Translations under genes and position numbers: made by a program
DNA from: Candidatus Gallacutalibacter pullicola
GTDB lineage: Bacteria; Bacillota; Clostridia; Oscillospirales; Acutalibacteraceae
Length of the DNA stretch: 55,542 nucleotides
NCBI GenBank assembly: GCA_018712265.1
Contig: DVHF01000082.1
Span: forward strand, 1 to 55,542
Direction: 5' to 3'
Notes under the pieces: generated by a model
Told to the model about the DNA's origin: nothing
Database searches by the model: none
Seen by the model: the letters and a program-made list of their open reading frames with translations, nothing else
Shown here: piece after piece, positions 9,246 through 17,023 of the stretch
Numbering within the stretch: the stretch's first letter is position 1
How the letters are laid out: each line of letters starts with the position of its first letter

Positions 9246-9782
9246 TTACTGCGCCTGCCCCAGCGCGATGGCTTTCTTATTGGCGTCTATCAGATTGGCC
9301 TTTCTGGGCGGGACGCATTTCAGGATAGATTGTTCCAACGCCTCCGGAGAGCAGAACTTCGTCTCCTGATACAGCTTGCCGAGCAGGATCATGTTGGCGA
9401 GGCCGTTCAGATTGTTCTCGTCGGCCAGCTTCGTTGCCGGGACATAGAAAGCGGTGACGTCGGTGCGCTCCACTTTTTTGTCGATCAGGGAGCTGTCGAT
9501 CAGGACGATGCCGCCGGGCTGCACATCGTTTATGAACTTGTCAAACGACGGCAGGTTCATCGCCACGAAAATATCCGGATTTGTGACGAGCGGGGAACCG
9601 ATCGCTTCGTCGCTGATGCAGACGCTGCAGTTCGCCGTACCGCCGCGCATCTCAGGGCCGTAGGAGGGCAGCCAGGAGATTTCCTTGCTGTCCATCAGGC
9701 CGGCGTAGGCGATCACCTTGCCGGCAAACAGGATTCCCTGTCCGCCAAACCCGGCAAGCAGGATGTTTCTGGTTGTGCTCAT
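9246..9782 (-). CDS. 2-oxoacid:ferredoxin oxidoreductase, gamma subunit
   Basis: A 178-residue protein with the Rossmann-like N-terminus LLAGFGGQGILFAGKVIAYAG and the conserved WLPSYGPEMRGGTANCSV of the gamma subunit of 2-oxoacid:acceptor oxidoreductases. These complexes oxidatively decarboxylate 2-oxoacids to acyl-CoA and reduce ferredoxin, or run in reverse. It is the last gene of the operon and its start overlaps the beta-subunit stop by four bases. With the separate alpha, beta and ferredoxin subunits, the set matches four-subunit VOR/KOR-type enzymes rather than fused pyruvate:ferredoxin oxidoreductase. Confidence 0.92.
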   Translation of the reverse strand: MSTTRNILLAGFGGQGILFAGKVIAYAGLMDSKEISWLPSYGPEMRGGTANCSVCISDEAIGSPLVTNPDIFVAMNLPSFDKFINDVQPGGIVLIDSSLIDKKVERTDVTAFYVPATKLADENNLNGLANMILLGKLYQETKFCSPEALEQSILKCVPPRKANLIDANKKAIALGQAQ

Positions 9783-10534
9783 TTCTCCGCCGCCTCCTTC
9801 GTGATGTCCTTGTATACGCCGAGCGGATAGTACGGGAGCATGTTGTCCCGCAGCCAGTCCAGCGCCTGGATCGGGGAAAGGCCCCAGTTCGTCGGGCAGG
9901 TGGAAACGACCTCGACGATCGAATAGCCGCGGCCCTCGATCTGGTTTTCAAATGCCTTTTTGATGGCCTTTTTCGCGGTGAGCACGTTCTTGACGCAGTC
10001 GACCGTCACACGCTGCGCCAGCGCAACGCCGTCGAGCGTCGAGAGCATCTCGCAGATGCGGATCGGATGGCCCGCAATTTTCACATCGCGCCCGTAGGGG
10101 GTGGTCTGCGTCACCTGGCCGGGCAGGCTGGTCGGGGCCATCTGGCCGCCGGTCATGCCGTAAATCGCGTTGTTGATAAAGATAACGGTGATATTTTCGC
10201 CGCGGGTAGCCGCGTGGACGGTCTCTGCCGTGCCGATCGCCGCGAGATCGCCGTCGCCCTGATAGGTAAAGACGATGTCATCGGGACGCGCGCGCTTGAT
10301 GCCCGTCGCCACAGCCGGAGCGCGGCCGTGCGGGGCCTGCACCATGTCGCAGGCAAAATAGTCGTAGCTCATGACGGAGCAGCCTACCGACGCCACGCCG
10401 ACAGCTCTGTCCTCAATGCCCAATTCGTCGATGGCCTCCGCCACAAGGCGGTGGACAATCCCGTGCGTGCAGCCCGGGCAATAATGGAACGCCGCGTCCG
10501 TTAGAGCGTGCGGCCTGGAAAATACAACTGCCAT
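9779..10534 (-). CDS. 2-oxoacid:ferredoxin oxidoreductase, beta subunit (TPP-binding)
   Basis: A 251-residue protein. CPGCTHGIVHRLVAEAID at the N-terminus and the TPP/Mg-binding run YQGDGDLAAIGTAETVHAATRGENITVIFINNAIYGMTGGQ (around residues 90-130) identify the beta subunit that carries thiamine pyrophosphate and ligates an iron-sulfur cluster. The start ATG overlaps the alpha stop (TAATG) and follows GGAGG. The cell also imports thiamine precursors through the ykoFEDC system in this window, the cofactor supply this enzyme needs. Confidence 0.93.
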   Translation of the reverse strand: MAVVFSRPHALTDAAFHYCPGCTHGIVHRLVAEAIDELGIEDRAVGVASVGCSVMSYDYFACDMVQAPHGRAPAVATGIKRARPDDIVFTYQGDGDLAAIGTAETVHAATRGENITVIFINNAIYGMTGGQMAPTSLPGQVTQTTPYGRDVKIAGHPIRICEMLSTLDGVALAQRVTVDCVKNVLTAKKAIKKAFENQIEGRGYSIVEVVSTCPTNWGLSPIQALDWLRDNMLPYYPLGVYKDITKEAAEK

Positions 10535-11598
10535 TACTCAGCGCCTCCCACAATTTTTTCAATCTGATCCAGAACCTCCGCCGGGGTCGGGATGATGCCG
10601 CCGGTGCGCCCATAGAAATGGACCGGCTTGCGGCCGTTGACTGTCAGGCGGACGTCGTCGACCATCTGGCCCATGCTCATCTCCACGCACAGGAATGCCT
10701 TTGCGGTGGGGATGGCCCGCTCGATAGCGTTGGTCGGATACGGCCATACGGTGATGGGACGGATCAGGCCCGCGCGGATTCCCTTTTCGCGCGCCATGTT
10801 GACGGCGCTGCGCGCAATACGGGACGATGCCCCGTATGCGACTACGACGACGTCGGCGTCCTCAGTGAGGTATTCCTCGGCGCGCTGTTCCGTCGCCTTG
10901 ATTTTATCGTACCGCGCGAAGCGTTCTCTGGTGAGGCGTTCCAGCTCCTGCGGGGTGAGATACAGCGAGTTGATGATGTTGTGGGTGCCTCTGCCGCGGC
11001 GTCCCGATGCGGCCCAGGGCTTTTCGGGAAGCTCCTTGCCGGAATGATCCGGCAGCACGACAGGCTCCATCATCTGGCCGAGCATACCGTCCGCGAGGAT
11101 CATGGCGGGCATACGGTACTTGTCGCCGAGATCGAACGCGTCGGAGACGAGATCCACCATCTCCTGCACCGTGGACGGCGCAAAGACGAGGATCTGGAAA
11201 TCGCCGTGACCGGTTGCGCGGGTGGCCTGCCAGTAGTCCGCCTGGGACGGCTGGATGCCGCCGAGGCCCGGGCCGCCGCGCTGGACGTTGATGATCAGTG
11301 CGGGCAGATCGGAGCCTGCTATGTAGGAGATGCCCTCCGATTTCAGGCTGATTCCGGGCGAGCTGGAAGAGGTCATGGCGCGCGCGCCGGCTGCCGATGC
11401 ACCCAGCACCATATTGATCGCCGCTACCTCGGATTCTGCCTGAAGATACGTACCGCCGACCTTCGGCATCCGCTTCGACATATACGCCGCTACCTCAGTC
11501 TGCGGCGTGATCGGGTATCCAAAAAACAGCCTGCATCCCGCCTGGATTGCGGCCTCCGCAAGGGCCTCGTTGCCCTTCATTAACACTTTTTCCGGCAT
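10534..11598 (-). CDS. vorB: 2-oxoacid:ferredoxin oxidoreductase, alpha subunit (VorB type)
   Basis: A 354-residue alpha subunit. FFGYPITPQTEVAAYMSKRMP, AAGARAMTSSSSPGISLKSEGISY and NVQRGGPGLGGIQPSQADYWQA are conserved in KorA/VorB proteins, and the C-terminal transketolase-like domain (GLIRPITVWPYP) follows. This sequence class is usually annotated as the VorB subunit of 3-methyl-2-oxobutanoate (branched-chain 2-oxoacid) ferredoxin oxidoreductase. The split between branched-chain and 2-oxoglutarate substrates cannot be read from sequence alone. It is preceded by the ferredoxin gene with a short gap. Confidence 0.9.
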   Translation of the reverse strand: MPEKVLMKGNEALAEAAIQAGCRLFFGYPITPQTEVAAYMSKRMPKVGGTYLQAESEVAAINMVLGASAAGARAMTSSSSPGISLKSEGISYIAGSDLPALIINVQRGGPGLGGIQPSQADYWQATRATGHGDFQILVFAPSTVQEMVDLVSDAFDLGDKYRMPAMILADGMLGQMMEPVVLPDHSGKELPEKPWAASGRRGRGTHNIINSLYLTPQELERLTRERFARYDKIKATEQRAEEYLTEDADVVVVAYGASSRIARSAVNMAREKGIRAGLIRPITVWPYPTNAIERAIPTAKAFLCVEMSMGQMVDDVRLTVNGRKPVHFYGRTGGIIPTPAEVLDQIEKIVGGAE

Positions 11599-11607
11599 GA
11601 TTTTCCC

Positions 11608-11814
11608 CTACCTTTCCACAGTGATTGCCACATCCGGGCACATTCTCGCGCAGGAACAGCAGCCCGTGCACCGCTGTTCGTCGATCAGCTCCGCCGGATG
11701 GTAACCCTTTTTATTCAGGCGTTCCTTGGCCAGAGCGATGATCTTCTGCGGGCACGCGTGGACGCACATCCCGCAGCCCTTACAGTAGTTTTCATCTACA
11801 ATAATTCTTGCCAT
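11608..11814 (-). CDS. 2x[4Fe-4S] ferredoxin-type delta subunit of the 2-oxoacid oxidoreductase
   Basis: A 68-residue protein with two classic cluster motifs, CKGCGMCVHACP and CTGCCSCARMCP, typical of the delta subunit that passes electrons from the TPP site to free ferredoxin. The frame extends upstream, but the ATG ending at 11814, preceded by AAGGAGAA, gives the standard length. It lies 16 bases after the P-loop ATPase gene and just before the alpha subunit. Confidence 0.93.
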   Translation of the reverse strand: MARIIVDENYCKGCGMCVHACPQKIIALAKERLNKKGYHPAELIDEQRCTGCCSCARMCPDVAITVER

Positions 11815-11830
11815 TCCAAAATTCTCCTTC

Positions 11831-12511
11831 TTATTTATTTTCCATTTCCCAGGGGGAACGGACATAAATCGAAACGGGGTAAAGGTTCTCGACCTTATCG
11901 CGCAGGGCTTCGGCAACTGACACCGGCGCGGTGGTGCACCGCAGCGGCAGGCCCAGCAGCTGTGCTGTGCTGTGCGCAAACTCGAGCGCGCCGAGAATAT
12001 CCTCCGGAGAGGTCTGATCCTTCAAATGGGAGTTGTTCACCAGAGCCGACGCCCGCAGATGCGACGCCGTTTCGATCTCCCGCAGGAGCCCGACCGCCTG
12101 CTCCGGTTCTGAGGTCAGGGTGCGGAACCGGTTGATGACGTAGATCATCTCGTAATCCATAGTGCGGATCCTGTCGGCAAGGCGTCCGAGCACAGTCGCG
12201 CCCGCGTCGTCGCCGCCCACATCGAAAATCACATCGCCGCAGCTGCCGTCGAGCACGGCGTCCACCTGCGGCGGGATCGCGGGGATATCGAGCGTCGTCC
12301 CTGCATAGACGGGAGTGATCACGGTGATGCCGTTTTTCTCCATCTCCTCCCGGTAATCTGACGAGCGGAAATACGGGTTGACCAGATCCAGGTCCACAAG
12401 GGCGGTCTGTTTTCCTTCCCGGGCGTGATCCATCGCCAGATTGATGGAAAGATTCGTTTTTCCGCAGCCGTAATGCCCGCAGATGATGGTAATTTTCTTT
12501 TCGAGCCGCAT
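11831..12511 (-). CDS. MinD/CobQ-like P-loop ATPase, unknown role, in the 2-oxoacid oxidoreductase operon
   Basis: A 226-residue protein beginning with a deviant Walker A, GHYGCGKTNLSINLA (about residues 12-26), then VDLDLVNPYFRSSDYR (switch I-like) and DVIFDVGGDDAGATVLG (Walker B/DxxG-like). This is the fold of SIMIBI-class ATPases (MinD, ParA, iron-sulfur carrier and nickel-insertion ATPases). It is the first gene of the operon and only 16 bases from the ferredoxin gene, so a role in cluster insertion or assembly of the oxidoreductase is a reasonable guess. No experiment known to me supports it. It has no CxxC pair like that of Mrp/Nbp35. Confidence 0.8.
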   Translation of the reverse strand: MRLEKKITIICGHYGCGKTNLSINLAMDHAREGKQTALVDLDLVNPYFRSSDYREEMEKNGITVITPVYAGTTLDIPAIPPQVDAVLDGSCGDVIFDVGGDDAGATVLGRLADRIRTMDYEMIYVINRFRTLTSEPEQAVGLLREIETASHLRASALVNNSHLKDQTSPEDILGALEFAHSTAQLLGLPLRCTTAPVSVAEALRDKVENLYPVSIYVRSPWEMENK

Positions 12512-12569
12512 AAACGCAAGTTCCTTTCTTCGTACCTGTCAGACAAGTCTGTTCGTGAACATATCTAAT

Positions 12570-12598
12570 ATTATAACACAGCCGTTTCCACAATTCAA
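12570..12598 (-). promoter_or_regulatory. Promoter of the 2-oxoacid oxidoreductase operon
   Basis: On the reverse strand TTGAAT (12598-12593) and TATAAT (12575-12570) are separated by 17 bases, about 60 bases upstream of the P-loop ATPase start. This implies one transcript for all five genes. Confidence 0.75.
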
Positions 12599-12729
12599 CT
12601 GAATCCACAGGCAGTTTCGACAAATTAAAGCGGAAGATTGCGCTCTGCTGATTTCAATTTTTGCAAGAAAACGCCTGCTTTTGGCAGACTTTTCCGAACT
12701 GCACGCCGTGGACCCGCTTTCTGTGTCCG

Positions 12730-12795
12730 CAGCGGGCGCAGCAGACGCCGTTTTTCAGAAAGTCAGCAGTGTGGAAAACTTTTTAGATACACCTT
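12730..12795. repeat. Decayed relative of the 163-bp MITE-like element
   Basis: GCGGGCGCAGCAGACGCCGTTTTTCAG and the end TTTTTAGATACACC align with one half of the inverted-repeat element at 49439-49601 (ACGGGCGCAGCAGACGACG, TTTTCTGATACACC on its reverse strand). The other end is not clearly recognisable. The rest of the 370-base gap 12512-12881 holds only the operon promoter and nothing else I can name. Confidence 0.5.
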
Positions 12796-12881
12796 AATAT
12801 CTTCCAAACATTTCGTAAGCATTTCAGCAACAGCGGCGGAATAAAATTTTCTCATCACCAATCGATAAGGGAGAGAAAAGT

Positions 12882-13598
12882 ATGGAGGCTGTTTTCCGTC
12901 GCCAAACGCTCGCGCCCGCTGAAAGCCGGAGCGGCGCTTCCTGCAAGCTCAGCTATTCCACGCTGTTTTGGCTGTTTCTTGTGGGCAGCATAGTAGGATT
13001 TCTGTTGGAGGGATTTTGGTGCGTCCTCACCAAAGGCTATTGGGAGAACCATTCCGCCGTGGTTTGGGGACCGTTCTGCATTATTTATGGAATCGGCGCC
13101 GCGGCGGTTTATCTGCTGTCGATCCTATTGAAAAACAGGAGACTGCCGGTGCAATTCGCAGCCTTCACCGTTTCCGGCGCGGCGGTGGAATACTTCGGCA
13201 GTCTCTTTCAGGAGTTGTGTTTTGGATCTGTTTCCTGGGATTACAGCGATCACCTGTTCAATCTGGGCGGGCGCGTCAGCCTGCGGATGGCCCTGCTGTG
13301 GGGCGTTCTGGGACTTTTATTTATGCGGTTCGTGTTTCCTGCGGTCAGCCGCCTGTTTGGAAGAATGGAGGGGAACGGCTGGCGGATCGCCTGTGCAGTT
13401 ATGACGGTTTTTATGGCGGCGAATTTGCTGGTGACCTCCGCCGCCATTTCCAGATGGCACAGCCGCATGACGGCAACGGATCCGCCCGGCCCCGTTGCTC
13501 AATGGCTGGACAATACATATGATGATCAGACTATGGAGAAGCTGTTCCCCAATATGCAGTTCGGAGAGAGGAGATCCGGGGATAGTGCGGACGCTTGA
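12882..13598 (+). CDS. Putative ABC-type permease-like membrane protein (CmpB family)
   Basis: A 238-residue protein with about five or six membrane spans. The segments YSTLFWLFLVGSIVGFLLEGFWCVL, VWGPFCIIYGIGAAAVYLL, AFTVSGAAVEYFGSLFQELCFGSVSWDYSDHLFNLGGRVSLRMALLWGVLG are typical of the family annotated as putative ABC transporter permease (ABC_trans_CmpB). The biochemical role of that family is not established, and no ATPase lies beside this gene. The start follows AAGGGAGAG. It converges on the large GLUG protein gene with only an eight-base gap. Confidence 0.8.
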   Translation: MEAVFRRQTLAPAESRSGASCKLSYSTLFWLFLVGSIVGFLLEGFWCVLTKGYWENHSAVVWGPFCIIYGIGAAAVYLLSILLKNRRLPVQFAAFTVSGAAVEYFGSLFQELCFGSVSWDYSDHLFNLGGRVSLRMALLWGVLGLLFMRFVFPAVSRLFGRMEGNGWRIACAVMTVFMAANLLVTSAAISRWHSRMTATDPPGPVAQWLDNTYDDQTMEKLFPNMQFGERRSGDSADA

Positions 13599-13606
13599 TG
13601 AGCGTG

Positions 13607-16600
13607 TCAGGTATGTTTTCTGGCTCTGCGCTTTTTCAGGATCACAGCGGCTGCGGCCAGCAGGATCACTGCCCCCGCGGCGGTCAGGATGATCCACAAG
13701 GACAGATTGCTTTCCGTCACACAGAAAGTGATCCCGGCACCCTCGCTGGGGAACAGCAGATACTGGCCGTCCGTCGTGCAGTCGTGACGGGTCCAGGTAT
13801 CGCCGTTCAGGATCCAGAGGGTGTAGTGCTTTCCCGGATCGGGGAGGCGGAAATGGACGGTGTAGCCCGGCGGCGTCAGCTCCGGATCCTCCACGGAAAC
13901 GGTGTGGGCGGTCCCGGTATACTGCGTGCCGCCGTCCGTCCAGGACACGTCGGAGGTGGTGTGGGAAAGCGAGGCCCGGTTGCTGAAGCTTCCCTCCGCC
14001 AGGATTTCGGCGGGACTGCCGCCGTCCGACAGTGCGGAGACATAGGGGGTGTATTCCGCTTCCAGAACCTGGCTGAAGGTCAGGCGGGTGTAGTCCAGAT
14101 CCGGCCAGACAGCGGTGAAGCCCTCCTTTTCCGGGATCTCCGGCAGGGCGTCTATCCCGCCGCCGTACTGGAATGGGATGATCGCCACTGTGCGGCCGTC
14201 CGCCTGAAAGGTCAGATCCAGCGAGGAGAAGTTCTCCGGCGCTCCGGATGTGGCGCACAGCGTGTCAAAGTCCACGGGTTCTGCGGTGCCCGCATAGCTG
14301 ATCCCGTCCACCCCGCCGAGCGTCTCGCTCGTAAAGGTGTTGCCGGATACCGTGCCGTCCGGCTCCAAATCCCCGGCGATGGCTCCCGGGAAGGAGTCGG
14401 CCTCGTCGATTTCCACCAGCGTGTGGCAGTTGGAGAGGGTAAAGCCCAGCCCGGCGATGCCGCCCACATAATCCTCGCCGGAAAGGCGGCACTTGGCCCA
14501 GCTGTCCCGGATGCTGCCCCAGGAGGCCCCGGCGATGCCGCCCACGTAGCTGCCGTCCGTGCTGGAAACATCCCCGTAGCTTTCACATTGGCCCACGCGC
14601 CCCAGATCCATCCGGCCCACCACGCCGCCGGTGTAATCGCGTTTGCCGGAAACCTCCCCCGCGTTGACGCAGCGGAGCACAGAAGCTTTTGTCTGGAACA
14701 GGAAATCCGGGGAGCGGTCGCCCTCCTCAATCAGATCGTCCTCGGGATCGAAGTCGTATTCGATGGCCATGGAACCCGCAATCCCGGCGGTATTGATGTC
14801 TCCCTCCACCGTGCCTGTGTTCCGGGAACCTGAGAGGACCCCCGTGCCGGTCGATTCCGGCTCCTGATCGGAGACGTCCACGAACCGATCTTCGGGATCC
14901 TCCTCGGAGCCATACAGATCGCGGAGCAGATCCGTGATGACGCCGAGCTGATCGGTAATGGCTTCCAGATCGGCGGTCAGGCTGTCGGAGGCGGACGACA
15001 GGGAAGCTTCCAGATTATCTCCGCTTTCCAGAAGATCGGAAATGCTGTCGCTGAGCTGATCCCCCTGTTCCTGGAGCGTGCTGTCAATGGGGTGGATGGT
15101 GATCTCCGGCTGCTCCGACAGCTCCTGGAAGATGCTGTGCAGATCTTCGCTCAAATCGGCGGCTCGGGAGGAAATTTTCTGGATGGTATCGCTGGCGTCG
15201 CGCAGTTCGTCCACAGCATTCCCGGTCCGGTGCAGGAGATCGCGCAGAGAATCGAAGCTGTCCTTCACATCCCCGGAGGCATTGGACAGGGAACGGAGAG
15301 CGGCGGCCAGATCATCCGCGGCAGCCTGCAGGGCCTGACGGGCCTCCTCGAGCTTTCCGGGATCGGAGCCGGCAAGCACCATATCCGTCACAGCCCCGAC
15401 GAATGACAGCACAGCGTCGTTTGCGCCGCTTAAAGCTGTCTGGACGGCATCCAGCGCGGCTTGGAGGGCTTCATCGTCCGGACTGCTGCCGGGCGCAGGG
15501 ATACCTGATTCCCACAGAAATTTTATTGTGCTGGAAAGTCCGTCCATGATTTCGGAAAGGCTGGCAGAGAGTTCAGCCGCCGCGCCGCTGAGTTCTTCCA
15601 GAGCGGCTGCGGTATCCTCCGGCCTGCCCAGCGCGTTCCGCAGAGCGTCCAGCGCCTCTTTCAGATGATCTGCGGCTTCCCTGCCGCGGGCTGCTGCGGT
15701 GCGGAGGGCTTGCGCGGCGTCATGAAGCTGATCTGCCGCGTCCTCGCCCAGATCTGCCGCCTTGCCCGCCTCGTACAGGACATCGTCGAGCTGCCGGGAC
15801 AATTCTTCCGCAAGATCCATCACATCGGAAAAGGAGTCGAGCACAGGGGTGATTTCATCGACGAGCCAGGAGATCCGTGCCGTCAGGCTGTTGATCTCGT
15901 CGATGTTTCCGTTCGCCCAGTCCACGGAGGAATCGATCAGGGAGTCGGCCGCGCCTTGGGTTTCCCTGGCGCGATCGGAAATGGATTGGAGGCTGTTGGA
16001 AATTTGGTCGGAGGAGCCGCGGAAATCGTCCAGCGCGCTGTTTGCCTGATCGCGCAGTACGTCGAGCTCGTCGAGCAGCTGTCCCACGGTTCCTTCGTTG
16101 TAGAGGAGCCGCACCTCCGGTTCCAGCTGCCCGGCGATGCCGCCCACGTCCTTACGGCCCCGGACGGCGCCGCTGTTGGTGCAGCCGTCCAGATAGCCGG
16201 ACTGCCTCCCCACAATGCCGCCGATGTTGTATCCCATATGCGCGTAGCCCACACTGCCCGTGTTGGCGCAGCCTTGGAGGATGCCGGAGGAATATCCGGC
16301 AATGCCGCCGATGTCGGTGCAGACAGGGACGTTTTCTGCGGCGTTGATCTGATCCCGGTTGAGATCACCCGGATCCGGATCGGCTTCCACCTCTGTGGTG
16401 TTGATGCTGCCGCTGTTTTCACATTGGATGATGCTGCCGAAATTCTGCCCGGCGATCCCGCCCACATAGTGCTGGCCGGTGACGGAGCCGGAAAAGGTGC
16501 AGTTGATGATCTGGCCCTCCGCTTCGTTGATTCCCACAATGCCGCCGATGCTGTCGGTGCCGGTGATGGTCCCGGAAAAGGTGCAGCCGGAGAGGGTGCC

Positions 16601-17023
16601 CCGATTGCTGCCGGCGATGCCGCCGAGCGTATTTTTCCGCCCCGTAGGGACGGCGCTGCCCTCCACCGTGAGATCCCGCACCGTGCCCGAGGGCTGGATG
16701 TACCGGAACAGCCCCTGCACGCTGCCGCCCCCTGTGATGGACAGGCCGGAAATGGTGTGGCCCTGCCCCTCAAAGCTGCCGCCAAAGGTCGGGATGGGGG
16801 TGAAGCCGGTGCCGGTCAGGTCGATGTCGGCTTCAAGGCGGACGGTTTTGCCCTGCGACCAGGTATCCAGAGAGCAGCTGCCGGCAAGGCTGATCAGATC
16901 CGCCGCGCTCCTGATGGAAATAATGGATGCTTCACTGACGGCCAGCGCGGCGGGGGCCGCCATAGGGAGCAGCAGAACCGCCGTCAGGAAAAGGCAGAAA
17001 AGCTTATGGAGTTTCATTTTCAT
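13607..17023 (-). CDS. Large GLUG-repeat surface protein with central coiled-coil and C-terminal membrane anchor
   Basis: A 1138-residue protein. A signal peptide (LFCLFLTAVLLLPMAAPAALA) precedes GLUG/beta-helix repeats (GGIAGSNRGTLSGCTFSG, GGIVGINEAEGQI, GGIAGQNFGSI, GGIVGRQSGYLDGCTNSG) to about residue 310. A long helical, Ala/Leu/Asp/Ser-rich region follows (about 320-720, for example LHDAAQALRTAAARGREAADHL), then a second GLUG block (about 735-900). The C-terminus has a membrane span, LWIILTAAGAVILLAAAAVIL, and a basic KKRRARKH tail; there is no LPxTG signal. It is predicted to lie outside the cell, anchored at its C-terminus. Its start overlaps the end of the MMPL exporter gene by 20 bases, so the two are cotranslated and probably cooperate. 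Function unknown. Confidence 0.85.
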   Translation of the reverse strand: MKMKLHKLFCLFLTAVLLLPMAAPAALAVSEASIISIRSAADLISLAGSCSLDTWSQGKTVRLEADIDLTGTGFTPIPTFGGSFEGQGHTISGLSITGGGSVQGLFRYIQPSGTVRDLTVEGSAVPTGRKNTLGGIAGSNRGTLSGCTFSGTITGTDSIGGIVGINEAEGQIINCTFSGSVTGQHYVGGIAGQNFGSIIQCENSGSINTTEVEADPDPGDLNRDQINAAENVPVCTDIGGIAGYSSGILQGCANTGSVGYAHMGYNIGGIVGRQSGYLDGCTNSGAVRGRKDVGGIAGQLEPEVRLLYNEGTVGQLLDELDVLRDQANSALDDFRGSSDQISNSLQSISDRARETQGAADSLIDSSVDWANGNIDEINSLTARISWLVDEITPVLDSFSDVMDLAEELSRQLDDVLYEAGKAADLGEDAADQLHDAAQALRTAAARGREAADHLKEALDALRNALGRPEDTAAALEELSGAAAELSASLSEIMDGLSSTIKFLWESGIPAPGSSPDDEALQAALDAVQTALSGANDAVLSFVGAVTDMVLAGSDPGKLEEARQALQAAADDLAAALRSLSNASGDVKDSFDSLRDLLHRTGNAVDELRDASDTIQKISSRAADLSEDLHSIFQELSEQPEITIHPIDSTLQEQGDQLSDSISDLLESGDNLEASLSSASDSLTADLEAITDQLGVITDLLRDLYGSEEDPEDRFVDVSDQEPESTGTGVLSGSRNTGTVEGDINTAGIAGSMAIEYDFDPEDDLIEEGDRSPDFLFQTKASVLRCVNAGEVSGKRDYTGGVVGRMDLGRVGQCESYGDVSSTDGSYVGGIAGASWGSIRDSWAKCRLSGEDYVGGIAGLGFTLSNCHTLVEIDEADSFPGAIAGDLEPDGTVSGNTFTSETLGGVDGISYAGTAEPVDFDTLCATSGAPENFSSLDLTFQADGRTVAIIPFQYGGGIDALPEIPEKEGFTAVWPDLDYTRLTFSQVLEAEYTPYVSALSDGGSPAEILAEGSFSNRASLSHTTSDVSWTDGGTQYTGTAHTVSVEDPELTPPGYTVHFRLPDPGKHYTLWILNGDTWTRHDCTTDGQYLLFPSEGAGITFCVTESNLSLWIILTAAGAVILLAAAAVILKKRRARKHT

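Noticed and set aside
9246-11814. Pyruvate:ferredoxin oxidoreductase
   Set aside because: The subunits are separate and the alpha and gamma sequences match VOR/KOR-type enzymes better than the long fused pyruvate enzyme of Clostridia.
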